Of a stretch of DNA of 64,000 nt, positions 1-12,762 are shown piece by piece. The translations under genes and the position numbers were made by a program. Each line of letters opens with the position of its first letter. The first letter of the stretch is position 1. The notes below the pieces were generated by a model. The model was not told where the DNA came from. It did no database searches and saw nothing but the letters and a program-made list of their open reading frames with translations. Origin of the DNA: Scleroderma bovista (Eukaryota; Basidiomycota; Agaricomycetes; Boletales; Sclerodermataceae); contig JAYMGJ010000751.1 of the NCBI GenBank assembly GCA_037178675.1, forward strand, positions 1 to 64,000, read 5' to 3'.

Positions 1-290
1 TCTACAACATCGGCCAGTCCCAGCTTTGCAACACTTGTCAATTTTTTTGTTCAACAGGCCTGACCTAGTTTTACAATGCTCCCACCAGTCCCAGTTCTGC
101 AATTTTTATCAAACATCAGCCCATCCCAGTTTTGCAGTGATTAATGTCCCTCAGGCCTGTACTAGATTTGCAATAATAGAAAACATCGGCCTGGCCCAGT
201 TCTGCAAGCATCGGCCGGCGTCGGCTAGTCCCACCTTTACAGGCAAATGTACATGTCCGATGACCCACTTTTGCGAGGGCTTTTGACTGA
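1..290. repeat. Degenerate short repeats (CATCGGCC / CCCAGTTTTGCAA motif)
   Basis: The segment carries about five diverged copies of a short unit built on CATCGGCC followed by a core like CCCAGYTYTGCAA, near positions 8, 82, 115, 184 and 209. Spacing is irregular (roughly 25-70 bases). It directly precedes a truncated retrotransposon ORF, so it may be part of that element or older repeat debris. No gene is supported here. Confidence 0.5.
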
Positions 291-295
291 ACTAT

Positions 296-1453
296 GTGCT
301 TGCCGCCTCCTTTCCCATCCACCCCAAGGCAACTGAAGAGATCAAGGCAGTTCGACACTCACCGAAATGGGACCCTCTCACCAAGATCACGGTGGACGAA
401 GATAAAGATGACGCGATGAAACGTGCTCGGGAGGCGACGGAGGAGATCCAGATTTTCACAGATGGATCCGGCATCAACAACAACATCGGCGCAGCAGCCA
501 TATTGAGAAGACACGGACAACCAGACAAGATCCTCTGTTTCCATCTGGGTAGCCAGACACATCACACCGTCTACAACAGAGAGCAAGTCGGTATGATATT
601 AGGCGCCGAGCTCCTCAGACAGGAACCCAACGTCCGCTCAGTATACATGGGGGTAGACAATCAGGCAGCCATCCTGGCAACCGTCTCCCGCAACTGTCAC
701 TCAGGTCATGCGCTGACGGACTTATTCTTACAGGTCCTCCAGTCCACCCTTGACAAACACGGCCTTCAATCTTTATCAGTGCGATGGGTGCCAGGGCATG
801 CCAACATAGCGGGAAATGAGTCAGTAGACGCTGAGGCAAAGAAAGCCGCGGAGGGAGAAACCAGCTGCAAGGATCAGCTTCCACAAACGCTGCGGAGGAG
901 AGATGGACCCATCCCCCTGCCCCACAATAAATCAGCACTCATTCAGAACCACAACGCCCTCGTCAAGGAGAAAGCCAAAAACACTTTCGCCTCCTCCCAA
1001 AGGGGAAGATGCATGCATCAGATCGACCCATCCCTTCCTTCCGCCAAATTCTCAGCGCTGGTTCACCTCTTACCACGCTGCCACACCAGCGCCGTCATGC
1101 AACTACGCACGGGACACATCCCCCTAAACCATCACCTCGCCAGAATAGGCAAAATCCCTTCCCCCGCCTGTCCCAACTGCGAGACAGCCTATGAGACTGT
1201 CCACCATCTCTTATTCCTGTGTCCTGCTTACGAGGAGTCAAGGCACATGTTAAGAGCTAAAGTCGGCCCGTGCAAGATGAACCCCAAAGGGCTCCTAGCC
1301 AATCCCAACAACACCAGACATCTTCTGAGATTCGTCGAAAGCACCAAGAGACTGGCACCAACCTTCGGGAACCTCTTAACGGGAGGCAATGTCCACAATA
1401 GGAGAGTGTGGACACTACGCAGCGGGCTCTACTCAAATGATATGAAGTCGTAA
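296..1453 (+). mobile_element. 5'-truncated retrotransposon ORF: RNase H domain and Cys/His tail
   Basis: An open frame of 385 codons reads as the 3' end of a retrotransposon polyprotein. About residues 50-180 form an RNase H domain: an FTDGS motif starts it, a VDNQAA segment follows, and VRWVPGHANIAGNESVD supplies the late His/Asp residues. Near residue 290 a CPNC...H..H....C cluster resembles the zinc-binding tail found after RNase H in fungal non-LTR elements. The reverse transcriptase that should precede RNase H is absent, and the frame opens with GTG rather than ATG just after an upstream stop, so the copy is 5'-truncated. The order RNase H then Cys/His tail favours a LINE-like element over an LTR element. 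It is unlikely to be an active host gene. Confidence 0.75.
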
Positions 1454-2404
1454 ACTCACTTGAGTAGACGGTTCTAACTTGAAGTATCAACCGAAGGTGG
1501 TTTGAGAGTTTGAATAGTAGCAGAGGATAAAACAAGTGGGTAAAATCCTTACTCTGCTACGATGAAGCATGGGAGTATTTATACGTCTGAGCTGCGCACA
1601 GACCATGTAAAAGTAAAGTGGCCATATGAGTCCATAAACGGACAGGCAGATAAGTACCTTCCTAACATAGTAGTCCTGTGGAAACTCGTAGAATCTCGTA
1701 GAACACCACAGTGAGTCATAGGTATGATAAGAGATAAGAAACGGTCTAGACATGACCTCATAGGAACGTTCTAGAAGGAACGTTATCTCTTCTTATCATG
1801 AATACATCATAGATAAGAGATACGACTCCGGTTAGTCGGTACTTTGATAACCGGTCATGTGACAAAAGTATCACATGGAAGTTGACGAGTCCAGACACAT
1901 CACGTGTCAAGTCTCTAGGAAAGTCACGTGCTGTTGATGACTAAGCACTTACTTTCTCAACACCTCTCCCCTCCCGAACGTCACCAGTAAAGCTGCCCCC
2001 ACTGTATATTTCTTTCTCTCTACATGGAACACTCCTTACGATACACACGCATTGTTCTCACTAATCTTCCGCGCAGCTCTTACTCACACCTGTCTCGGGC
2101 CCTCCCGAGGCTTACGATGTTTTAGATTACACACTTAGACACTCACCTCTACTATAGTTCAGCACACATCTGCATGTAAGGTCTAGCATAGGGCTCATCC
2201 CTCCATATGACCATAAATTGGATTTAAAAAAAAAAAAAAAAAAAAAGATTCCTATGGAAAGGCGGGCCGGACGTCTTCCCAGTCTGACCGTCCGGCTCCG
2301 GCGGTCCGATTTTCCATAACTTCCTCCGATCAATCTTATCGACGCTCAGTTGATGCGGCTAAAACAAAAGGGCATACTGATTATTATTACCCGAGCCTTA
2401 CAAA
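1454..2404. other. Unassigned repeat-like spacer with hairpins and an A-tract
   Basis: No convincing coding exon. A 9-bp perfect stem GTAGCAGAG/CTCTGCTAC lies at about 1516-1560, a CATGTGA/TCACATG inverted pair at about 1856-1877, and several CACGTG sites follow up to 1935. A run of about 21 A occurs at about 2225-2246. The A-tract could be the tail of the retrotransposon at 296-1453, and the 1.46-2.1 kb stretch could be a solo LTR, but neither end is clear. Confidence 0.35.
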
Positions 2405-2479
2405 GCATGGGTGCCTTCCCCACATAAATAGGGCGCTGTGCGGTGAGTCTTCCCATCATCGCTCTCTTCCCAAGCACTC
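2405..2479 (+). promoter_or_regulatory. Core promoter of FMO-A1, conserved across the FMO family
   Basis: Sequence like AAGCATGNGTGCCTTCCCCACATAAATAGGGCGCTG with a TATA-like box near 2424 lies about 55 bases before the ATG. The same arrangement (GCATGTG, CTTCCCCAC, TATATA, then TTCCNAAGCACTC next to ATG) precedes the FMO copies at 15.1, 15.86, 18.6, 37.27 and 37.99 kb. Its conservation in both intact and broken copies supports a real core promoter and leader. Confidence 0.6.
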
Positions 2480-4847
2480 ATGACTGCGGTTCAAGCACCT
2501 GTCCGTTCTTTGCCGACTCTCCAAAGACTGGGCAGTACCGTGGACCCAAACGTCGACGTTCAAGCCGTCGCTAAAGCATGGTTTACCCGTTTCGCAGATG
2601 CCATGTCCTCCAAAGACGTGCCGGGCATCCTCGATCTCATTGTCGATGACGCTTTCTGGCGCGATATACTTACACTCACCTGGGACTTCCACACCTATGA
2701 AGGAAGGGACTCTGTGAAACAGTTCCTCACAGATCAATTGCCCAAGTTCGATCTGTCAGCTTTTAAGCTTCGTGAAGAGCTCGTGTCGCTTAATAGGCCA
2801 TACGAGGATCTCGCGTGGATCATGGGCATATTCAACTTTGATACCACGGTGGGACATGCAACAGGGATTTTCAGACTTGTTCCCTTGGCCGATGGGTCAT
2901 GGAAGGCACATGGGGTATTCACAAACCTCGACGATCTTAAGGGCTTCCCAGAAAAGACTGGTTTGCTGAGGAACCACGAGCCGAACCATGGAAAGTGGGC
3001 CGATGTGCGAGAAAGGGAACAAGAATTCCTCGACGAAGAGCCCGGCGTGCTCATTATCGGGGGAGGTCAGAGCGGCCTTGATGTTGCGGCACGTTTGAAG
3101 ATGCTCGGGATCAGCTCACTTATCGTCGAACGGCATGATCGGATCGGGGACAACTGGAGGACCCGATATGCAGCATTGTGTTTGCATGATACAGTATGTG
3201 AGTAGTCAACGATGAGTTGATCTCGCTACCATCGCTGAGGCCTGCCGTAGGGTATGACCACATGCCCTACTTGCCGTATGTTAAACGTCATCATCGTTGT
3301 ATTTGAGTAAAGAAATCATATCGCTTTTCTGCAGCTTCCCTCCATCATGGCCTGTCTATACACCAGCCTTGAAGATGGCGAATTGGTTGGAGTCATATGC
3401 TCAGTCGCTCGAACTAAACGTCTGGACTTCGGCTACTGTTCTCTCCGTCGAACCCGGCACCAAGGGCAAGAGGTGGTCTGTTCGAGTTGTCCGTGGCGAT
3501 GGCAGGGAGCGCGTCTTCGAGGTTAATCATGTGGTGTTTGCCACTGGGTTTGGCAATGGAAAACCTAGGATGCCAAATATACCCGGCCAAGTGTGTAATG
3601 TGCAGCGTCGCTTGATCCAGTCATGGTGTTGACACCACCACAGGAGGAGTTCAAGGGCCGGGTTTTGCACTCTACCCAGCACAAGGTTGCGATCGATCAT
3701 TTGGGGAAAAAGGTCGCCGTTGTTGGCTCATGCACATCGGGTATATAGGTATTGCACTTACTCTTTTTATCGGCTAATACGTCACATATAGCCCATGATA
3801 TCTGCTCAGATTACGCCGATCATGGAGTTGGTATGTGAAAATTCGCCATGAAAATCATTTTCTAATGCTCCCCTAGATGTGACGATGGTTCAGAGAGGCC
3901 CGACTTATGTCATGTCGACGAAAGAAGGCATACCGAGAATAATAGGCGGTGAGCTCACCATTCTGGCACTCCCCATGGTTGATGCGACTCTACGAAGGGT
4001 TATATGGAGAGGGTGGTCCTCCTACAGATCTTGCCGATCGCATTAGTGCTTCATTTCCAAACCACTTCTTTCGACTTTTAAACCAGCGTGCGACCAAGGA
4101 CATAGCTGAGGCCGACAAGTACGTTTTGACTTTGCAAAGTCGAGTCCATTGACTAAGGGTGTGCAGGGACATCCTAAATGGACTCCGTAAAGTGGGGTTT
4201 AAACTCACCTTCGGGGAAGACGGCTCTGGTCTCGCGACGCTGCTTTGGAGGCTTGGAGGGTACTATTTTGGTCTGTCTCGTAATAGTCTGGTCACTTTGC
4301 AACTTCGTGATCATGGCCAACAGACGTCGGGGCTTCGCAGAAGATCATCGATGGGAAAATAAAACTGAAGAGCGATGGTCCCATTGCAAGGTTCACACCT
4401 ACAGGCCTACTTTTCGAAGATGGTTCGACACTGGATGCGGATGTCGTTCTTTTTGCTACTGGGTAGGTGGATACTGGAAGTCTATCGTGGGCTTCTGGAG
4501 ACTGAATCTGAGGCCAAAACTTTCACAGTTACGGAGATGCACGCGAGACCTACCTCGGACTCCTTCCGGAAAACCTCCATGATGCCGTCTTGCCTGCCTG
4601 GTGTCTTAACGAAGAGGGCGAACCACCCTCGGTGTGGCGTGAAATTGGCGGACGTGGACCTGAAGGCAAAAAACTAGCTGGCCTCTGGTCGATCTTAGGC
4701 AATCTGGCAATGTGTCGATTCCACTCGAAGCATATTGCATTGCGTGAGTGTTTTCTTTTACTCAGTGAAGTCTGAACCACTCGGACTGATGACTCTGGTT
4801 CAGAAATCAAGGCCTACGAGGAAGGAATATTTGGAGAACGTTATTAG
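2480..4847 (+). CDS. FMO-A1: flavin-containing monooxygenase with N-terminal NTF2/SnoaL-like domain
   Basis: Eleven exons can be joined in frame: 2480-3197, 3251-3275, 3335-3590, 3644-3740, 3792-3830, 3877-3948, 3998-4118, 4167-4270, 4324-4462, 4529-4743 and 4804-4847, giving 609 residues and ending at TAG. Residues about 25-160 look like an NTF2/SnoaL fold. The FAD Rossmann motif GGGQSG is at 194-199, the FATGFG motif near 320, and the second nucleotide-binding motif VVGSCTSAHD near 359-368. FATGYGD follows near 522. By family this is a cytosolic FAD/NADPH oxygenase acting on an unknown small substrate. It is closely similar to the copies at 12.8 and 38.0 kb, with the same intron positions. 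Two exons are only 25 and 39 bases. No break is visible, so it is probably functional. It converges on the protease gene downstream. Confidence 0.9.
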
Positions 4848-5184
4848 ACTTTGCCAGCGAAGAGCATCATGTCCAATCAAGCCAAAAGGCAAGCCTCTAG
4901 GAATGTGCTTTTGGGAGATGTACATTAAGAACAGTATAGCATGTATGTAACCAGTAGATGCCAAACGAAATGCACACAACAGAAATCCAATACTGAATTC
5001 ATTATGAAATATGCCGAACCACCAACTATTCGACGCCGATCTCCGTCCCACAAAATCATTCCTGTGACGGGGTCATATGTAGCAACTGACAAATCTAGCC
5101 CTGACGCGTCGCAAAGCAAAGTTGTATTGTACAGATGCAGGTAGTTACACGAAGAATTGATTAAGAATGTCCATATTCGAGGTA

Positions 5185-6822
5185 CTAATCGCTTGTAGCA
5201 TTGTTGAAGACCAGCCTGTTGCGGCTGTCCTTACCAACATCATCGATGATGTCCTTTGAGGACAAGTCGATGATGGCTCGCTTGAGAGCCTTGGGGGAGA
5301 GAATGCTGACCTCACCGGAAGGAAGAGGGGCAAAGAACTGCGGAGGAGGGAGATATTCAGCGATCCAGCGAGGAAGAGCAGTGCATGCGATGGCATAGAT
5401 GGAGGCGTAGGTGTAGCCGTCGTTCAAATCCGTAGGAACGCTATCAACGGTAGGGCGGAACGTCGTAGAAGGGTATATTGAGAGCAGGTATGCAGTGAGA
5501 CCTGCAACGTGAGGAGATGCCATGGAAGTGCCAGATAACGTGGCAATTGCATTGGGGCCGCCTTTGTACGTAGAGAGAATGTTGAGGCCTTAAGACGATA
5601 TTAGCCAATGTAGCATGAACAACTGCTCAAATACTAACCAGGAGCAAACACGTCCAGACACTCGCCGTAGTTGGAGAAGTATGCCCGCTCGTCGCCTAGA
5701 GTCGAGGCACCAACAGTGATTGCCTTCTCCGCGCCGGCAGGGGAATATTTGCATGCATCCTTGTTGTCATTGCCTGCCACCGACATCAACGAACTTGGTC
5801 TGATGTCGGAGACAAGCACGTACCTGCAGCTACCGCAAAATGAAGTCCCCTATCGACTGCTCTGTTCACTGCAATTTCGAGAGCCACTGATTTACCGCCT
5901 CCAAGACTCATGTTAGCGACGGAACCCTTGTGCTTGGTCTTTCCAGTGGCAGCCACTTCGGCCCGTGCTTGTTCTGCTTTGCGAAGAGACGCCTTCAGGG
6001 CAAACTCCACTCCGGCAACGACGTCAGACATAGAACCACTACCATTGGAGCCAAGGACCTTGACCGCGTAGACGTGGGCATTCTTGGCGACGCCGTACTT
6101 CCTGGAAGCGATAGTGCCAGCGCAGTGAGTACCGTGGCCATTGCCGTCCTCGTCCTCGTCATTGCGTGGAATAGTCTTAGCCCAGTGAGCCCGACCCTCG
6201 AACTCAGCATGTTCCGTATTGATACCGGTGTCGATGACGTAAACGTCGACGCCCTCTCCAGCCACGTCATCGTATTCGTACTTTGTGAAGGTGGAGAAAG
6301 TCAACCTGGATCTATGACTTATCCGAGCGAGGCCCTGTGAGCGGAAATGGGTGAGCACGCGACGGAATGAGAGGAAGAGAGACATACCCAAGGAGAGCCC
6401 CTCTGAACAATAATGGTATCGTTGAACTCCATGGTGCGTACTATTTGGTCTTTCTCTACAAAGTCCACCTCTGGCATTCTACGTATCTGGTGAAGAACAT
6501 TCTCAGTGAACTCGCCAGCATAGCCTTTGAAACCGCCGTCATAGATATGACGGAGACCATCGGCAATGGAGTCTCCGAGCAGCGAGTCGGAGTAGTGTGC
6601 CATCTGCAGGAAATTGAAGTGGTTATCGATCAAGGACGATGATGCATCCTCCTTGAACACGACAATGTACGAGTTGTCGATCGTGCCGTGGGGGTGGTGT
6701 TCCTCCACGAGAGGTGCCACGGAGAGTTGAGAGCGGGAAGGGGCACCGTAGGGTGAGGTGGAGAGAGGACTCGCCAGCGCGAGAGGGACCGCCAACAGCA
6801 GCAAAGGAGCAAACCGAGACAT
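5185..6822 (-). CDS. Subtilisin-like serine protease (S8, proteinase K / vacuolar protease B type)
   Basis: Four exons on the minus strand, 6822-6388, 6334-5824, 5773-5639 and 5588-5185, join without frame change to 494 residues. The start ATG at 6822 is chosen because a signal peptide (MSRFAPLLLLAVPLALA) follows at once. An inhibitor I9 propeptide lies at about 50-140 (SYIVVFKED). The catalytic triad is visible: Asp180 in VIDTG, His212 in NGHGTHCAGT, Ser382 in SGTSMASPH. The C-terminal extension of about 100 residues after the catalytic Ser is longer than in secreted proteinase K and resembles vacuolar protease B. It should be a secretory-pathway zymogen, either vacuolar or secreted. All three introns are 50-53 bases and canonical. 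Confidence 0.93.
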
Positions 6823-9686
6823 GGCAGGCGGATGAAAGAAACCCACTTGAACGCTGACGACGGCTATTTGAACCGCCCGAAGAGTTTATTTGCCTTTGTT
6901 TATTGCATCAGAGTCATCCCTAACCTTTCCCCTTTTGGTAATCCCTATCTGCCTATCCGCGCCTTCCATTGACTAGCTCTTTTGCAGGTAACTGTCTGAT
7001 GGGTTCTCCTGCTGATAAGAAGGCGAGTTGTTTCTTCCTCTCAAGTCTCGGCTCTATTACAGGTGAGCGCACAGACCGGTGTATTCTAGCGACTTTCTCA
7101 TTTTCTTTCTCAAAAGTACCGCAATAAGCTATCGTAGCTAGATAAATCTTTCCCTGCGTTTTGTATGTTTTTTTTCCGCACCTATCCCTGGGCCACTACC
7201 CAGCTTTACACTGGTTCGATGAAGACTTCCATCAGGTTGTAGCTTTTGGCAGAAGAATTTGAATTCTTTAAGCAGTAGTTTCAATCATATCATGCCAGGC
7301 TAGGTATTCCTGGCGACGGTGCGCTCCTTTGTTTTTCCCTGGATCGTGTATCGGCTGTCTTGTCTTCCTCTTGGTACGTTTATCGGCGTATCTCCTGTGT
7401 CTCAGTCTCATCTGTTTCCTCTTACATGTGATAAATTTGCACGCTCAAGTCCGCCCGTCAGTGCATCACGGAAACACAAGTCCATCGTTTCAGAGCTGGA
7501 ATTTGTGCACATACCCTTTGAGTCACTTAAAGGTGCATCGCAATCTTCCAAGTGCTATGTCCTTAGTGATGGTCCCAATGTCATCGGTTCGTTACGTCGA
7601 AGCACGAAATCATACGTCGGCAATTGTGCTAACTAGGAAGGTCTGTAGTGGAATGGCGTCAAACGAAAGATCTCACTGACAAGCGCATGTGTTGCGGCAA
7701 ACTCCTTTTTACCATCGTTCTTACACGCACAGAAATCACAGGTGCGACTGGCCTGTTTATTTTTCCCCGTGATTTGTATTACTATTCAATAGCTAAGCAG
7801 TAACCAACAGCTTATCCCACCACTTGAATATGACAATTTAATGCTTGTCATAAGTACATCCTGACGGTGCTACAGTCCTAGTCAAGCACACACTCCTGCC
7901 AAGCAACTTATCATATGTGGCCGAGCACCTTTGAGCAGTGCATGGCTACCTTGAAGGCGATCAGCTGGGCGTAATGAATCTGTAATTTGCACAATCTTAA
8001 TCGTTCTCTGCAATAGCAACAATAACCACCATGCTACCTACATACATCATACACGGTATAACACGCGAATTTCTATTGATTGTCCGGGGGTCGTAGATGA
8101 GGGGATAATATTAAGTGGGACACAATACCCACATGACGCAACGCCACATCACACGGCTGGCCGGGTTTTGTACATATATAGATGGACGAAACTGAACAGG
8201 CCGAGCCGCTGGAGCCTACAGGGCTTGCATCTAACTTCCAACAGTATATATGTAAGTGCCTAACCCGCTCTCCCACCCTTTCTTGTGAAGTCGGACGAGA
8301 ACCTGATCTAGACAATGTATGGACGAAGCAGCACGATGGACATCGAGGGAAACTAGTGAGGAGGTCAACATAATGATGTACGAGACCCTCGGTCATATCC
8401 CACTGACACTATCAGGCTTTCCTTCGTGGATGTTGATCCTCAAGTAGCAGGTCGATGAGAATTAATAAATTTGTGTGGACGTGACCATTGCCAAGGCCGG
8501 GATCGCCAAGCCACAGTGGTGATGAGCAGTATATGCGGACCTTGATATCATTGTAAATCCGGTTCTACGCATCCTATTGCATATTGTGAAGCGCGTGGAG
8601 ATGCCGCTTGTGACTCCATATAAGGGTGAGCCGACAAGAGGACATGCTCAACAGCAGTAGCTCTGAGCGCGATTGATTTGATAAGATCCGTCGTCCATTG
8701 CATACGGCCATGCATGATTGTCTGAAGCAAGTTGATCGAGAGACTGACCTCACGCTTCTCTTTGAGTTTCGCCACGGCTTTTCCACTCGGGCTGTCTAAT
8801 ATTTTAACACAAGATCGGAGCCCAGTCAAAACGGGCTTACTGTGGGTTGTCAGTGCGTTTTAGAGCTTCCGAATCAGAATGGTGATGGCCTTTGTCGCAG
8901 AAGGCGGATAGTAAATTCACAACGTATGTCCATACGTTGCTTCCGCTGAGATGAGGTATCATTCTATCGCAAGAGCAGCAACAGAAGCATTCGAACTTTG
9001 GCCATTTCTCACTTATTGACATCCATTAGTCGCATTGGGGGAAGGCTCCTCGAAAGATACGAGATTGATCCAGACCTTGCAATGGTGCAAGGCGCCTCTT
9101 GCCAAGGTTTCTGGGTGAAGGGTGTCCATCACAGGGATATAGCTTACAGAGTGAAGATCACAAGCCCATAATGGCTATACCCGCAGCCTCGAGCGGACGG
9201 TTGAGGTGTATTACAAGTAACAAGGATGGACGGATTTATTCTTGTATTGTTTGCGGTGCCTTGGATGAAATAGATGGAAGAGGTAACAGGATGGCTTACA
9301 TGGAGGGAGCGCAAGTTCTCTCGACAACTGTACAACAGACTCCAAACAGATTCACCAATAATTTCCCAGTGGCTTAGAGCACGACACTGATTGCAGTAGC
9401 TGAGAAAGGGCATATGTATATCTTGGCAATGCGACCATTTTGGGTTAAATAATAAGATCAGTGCCTCCTCGGCCCATCTGCAAGAGCAGCAAGCACGCAC
9501 CGACTTCTCATGGCGCAGGAAGAACGATTGATCAAAGGCGAGGAGATCGCTCCGAGCACGGCTGGTTATTTACCAGACACACGTGACCTAGAGAAAACAC
9601 CCCGATTGGCCAACGTCGACGGTGTTCTGTTTGTTACTCGTCTCTGCACTGGAACTCGCAGTATAGTTCCATAACGCCACAATAAA
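6823..9686. other. Intergenic region, no supported gene
   Basis: Only short frames without recognisable domains occur in this 2.9-kb stretch. A TATATA box at about 8175 followed by a short frame from 8182 (starting MDETEQAEPLEP) could be a first exon, but no continuation with good splice sites was found. The interval probably holds the promoters of the protease (minus) and of the sulfate permease (plus). Confidence 0.4.
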
Positions 9687-12519
9687 ATGAGCGGGGACAC
9701 TACCAACAAACCCTCTTTGCACCCAGGTCTGTCCACCACCACCTCGGTCTCGTCGCTTGCCGACATGGTTCGTGCGCGTGATGAGAGAGCCCCCCCGGCT
9801 GGCAGAGATGACATCGAAGCGGGCCCTGCACACTATGGTACTACTCCCCTTCCCAGAAGCGGAGCTGCTTCTTATGCAGGTGAGTCCCCTCCCGTCTGGA
9901 CCTGCCGCACTACAATCCAAGCTGTTTTCCCATGTAGGAACGCAGGCATCAGAGGGATCACAGCTGATATCTAAACGGAGCTCCAAGTTCGCCAGAAGGG
10001 TCAGATACTACGTCCCGTCTACAGCATGGATACCCGACTATTCTTTATCCTTGTATGTATGCCTGTTTCAACTGGGTGTTTTCTGGGTTGACTGGACTCT
10101 AGTCTTGGAGGCGACGTTATTGCTGGCATATCAATCGCAGCCATGTTGATACCTCAATCCGTCAGTTACGGAACGTCACTTGCAAAGCTTAGTCCTGCTT
10201 CTGGCTTGGTATGTATCATAGGTCTATCATCCAATGTGTACTCTTAGTATTGGTGCCCAGTTTGCCGCTTCCATACCCCCCCTCATGTACAGCTTACTCG
10301 GGACATCACGTCAACTTAACGTAGCCCCAGAGGCTGCTTTGTCGTTGCTCGTTGGACAAGCAGTAACAGAGTTTCGTCACATGTACCCAAATTCTGATCC
10401 TGACCACGTGGGCGTTGCAGTTGCCACCGCTATTGGCCTTCAAGTATGTGTGTTCATTATCTGGAGTAACTTATGATATTTACAATATCCCCGTAGGTTG
10501 GACTCTTTGCTTCATTCCTTGGGTTTTTTCGCCTTGGCTTTCTGGACGTCGTTCTTAGCCGCGCTTTACTCCGAGGCTTCGTTACTGCAGTCGCGGTGGT
10601 CATCACAGTGTGGGTGGCGATGTTATCTCCTTTATATCTGATCTCTTACACCTCACTCAGTGAGCAATTAATCCCTATGTTTGGGCTGGTTGCTTTGGAG
10701 AACCAACTCCAACCAGAAACAACCTTTGACAAAATTACTTTCCTCATAGAAAATGTATGGAGCCATGCGCATGAGCTCACTACAATCATCAGCTTTGGCG
10801 CACTGGTGGCTTTGATGCTCTTCAGATCCTTCAAGAATTGCTTCAAAAATACCTGGTGGATTTACCGTCTTCCCGAAGTTCTCGTATTCGTGGTCTTGGC
10901 CACTAGTAGGTATTTTTTCATTCCCCTTGGCTGGTAACTATCTCACATGTGCAAGTTATGTCCTACAAATTACTATGGGATAAACAAGGAGTTGCTATCC
11001 TGGGCACAGTGCCAATTCGCACTGGCTCCAGATTCTTCAGGTTTCCTTTGCATAAATCTGTTCATAAGTTTATCCGGAGAACCACTCCGACTGCCATGTA
11101 GGCCTCATAATGTATCCTTATACCAAGAGGCTCACCATTCTACAGCCTCATAACTATCGTTGGGTACCTCGATAGTATTGTTGCTGCAAAACATAGCAGC
11201 GACCATTTTGGATACTCTATCAGTCCCAACCGGGAGTTGGTTGCCCTTGGTGCGAGCAATCTTTTGGGATCATTTGTCCCAGGAACTCTTCCTGCTTTTG
11301 GCTCAATTATCAGGTTTGTCTTCGTAATTGTTTATCTCTCTACCCCGGCTGAAGCTGTACTTCAGGACCCGGATCAATGGTGAGATTGGTGCAAGGTCAC
11401 AATTGGCTTCATTGGTTACGGCGGTCATCGTCTTCCTTTCCACCTTCTACCTTTTGCCTGCATTATTTTACCTCCCGAAATGTGTTCTTGCGTCCATGTA
11501 TGAACCATGCCTTGTCTTCGGATGTGATAGACTGACTTGTTCCTGACAGCATCTGCCTATTCGTGGTTTCCCTCTTCTCCGAATTGCCGCACGACTTGTT
11601 GTACTACTACAAGTACGTCTTTCATCGAAATCTCCCACTAGCTTGTATCTCTAACAGAATTTTACGAGCAGAATTCGGGCCTGGACAGATATTGCTATGA
11701 TGTTTCTCACGTTTTTCCTTTCGGTAGTCTGGGATGTTGAGATTGGCATCATCGTGAGCCTAATTATATCCCTACTACTCGTCATTCGGCGTTCCTCCAA
11801 GACGCGCATGACCATCCTCGTATGTCCCCTGAATGACTCAGTGTCGACTCCATTTCCTAATAGTGGCTTTGTTTTTCTTCATAGGGTCGCATTCCTGGTA
11901 CGGATCAGTGGAGGCCAATGACAGATAACCCAGATGCTGAAGATATCCCTGGTACGCTTATTGTGCGGATACGTGAGAGTCTTGACTTCGGTGTGTGGAC
12001 CTCGAAGATGGTTCATTTTATGCAATTGATATTTTTCTAGCCAATACCGCTCAGCTCAAAGGCAAGTTCAGTATTGTTCGTCGCTTTCATACTCACATCG
12101 TGTTCTGCGCTAGTGCGCCTGCGGCGATTTGAGCTATACGGTGCAGAGCCTGCACATCCCTCGGATACTCCACGAAGACAGGCGGCCAGTGTTCTCGTCT
12201 TCCACATGGCAGACGTCGAAACATGTGATGCATCGTACGTCTCCACTCGTACAACTATCGTCTACTTATCCGGATATCTAGGGCGGTGCAAATCTTCCAT
12301 GAGCTCCTCAAAACATACCGGGTATGTAACGATTTTTATGTTATCACCCGTGGGAGGTGCTGATATGCCTTGCAGAACCGTGGTGTCTCTTTGTTCATCA
12401 CACATTTGCGCCCCGAGGTTCGCATGATGTTCGACAATGCTGGCATCGTAGCGATGTTGGGACAGGATGCGTTCTACGATACCCTGGGAGAGGCAATGGC
12501 CAAGATCGAGGTTCGCTAG
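9687..12519 (+). CDS. SulP family sulfate permease (SLC26-type) with STAS domain
   Basis: A many-exon gene. The N-terminal region is polar (MSGDTTNKPSLHP). It is followed by SulP membrane segments such as AGISIAAMLIPQSVSYGTSLAKLSPASGL, a SIGAQFAASIPPLMYSLLG-like segment, and a GFVTAVAVVI helix joined across an intron to EQLIPMFGLVAL. Next come GYLDSIVAAKHSSDHFGYS, PNRELVALGASNLLGSF, and VSLIISLLLVIRRSSKTRM. A C-terminal STAS domain (TLIVRIRESLDFANTAQLK ... VFHMADVETCDAS ... VRMMFDNAGI) ends at TAG 12517-12519. By family it imports sulfate or a related anion at the plasma membrane. Splice joins checked keep frame, so it looks intact. Its last exons are repeated in decayed, inverted form at 40.86-41.46 kb. 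It converges on FMO-A2, with 243 bases between the two stop codons. Confidence 0.9.
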
Positions 12520-12762
12520 CTTTCCGGAAATCAGAAGGGATAACTGGATATGATCTTTGGGCGGAGAGCGTCAAATATTCCATTGATCATTCGATCCTGC
12601 TTTAAAGTGATATCAGTATTGGATCTCTGTTGTGCATGCATCTTGCTTTGACATCTACTGGTTACATACATCCTTTACTTTTCTCAACGTACATCTTTCA
12701 AATGCGCATTTCCAGGAGCTAGCCTCCTGGCTCGGTTAAACATATAACATCACCGGCAAAGT

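Noticed and set aside
1460..2120. Solo LTR between the retrotransposon ORF and FMO-A1
   Set aside because: A TATA-like box and short hairpins exist, but no convincing TG...CA ends or target duplication could be placed, so it is only mentioned as a possibility.
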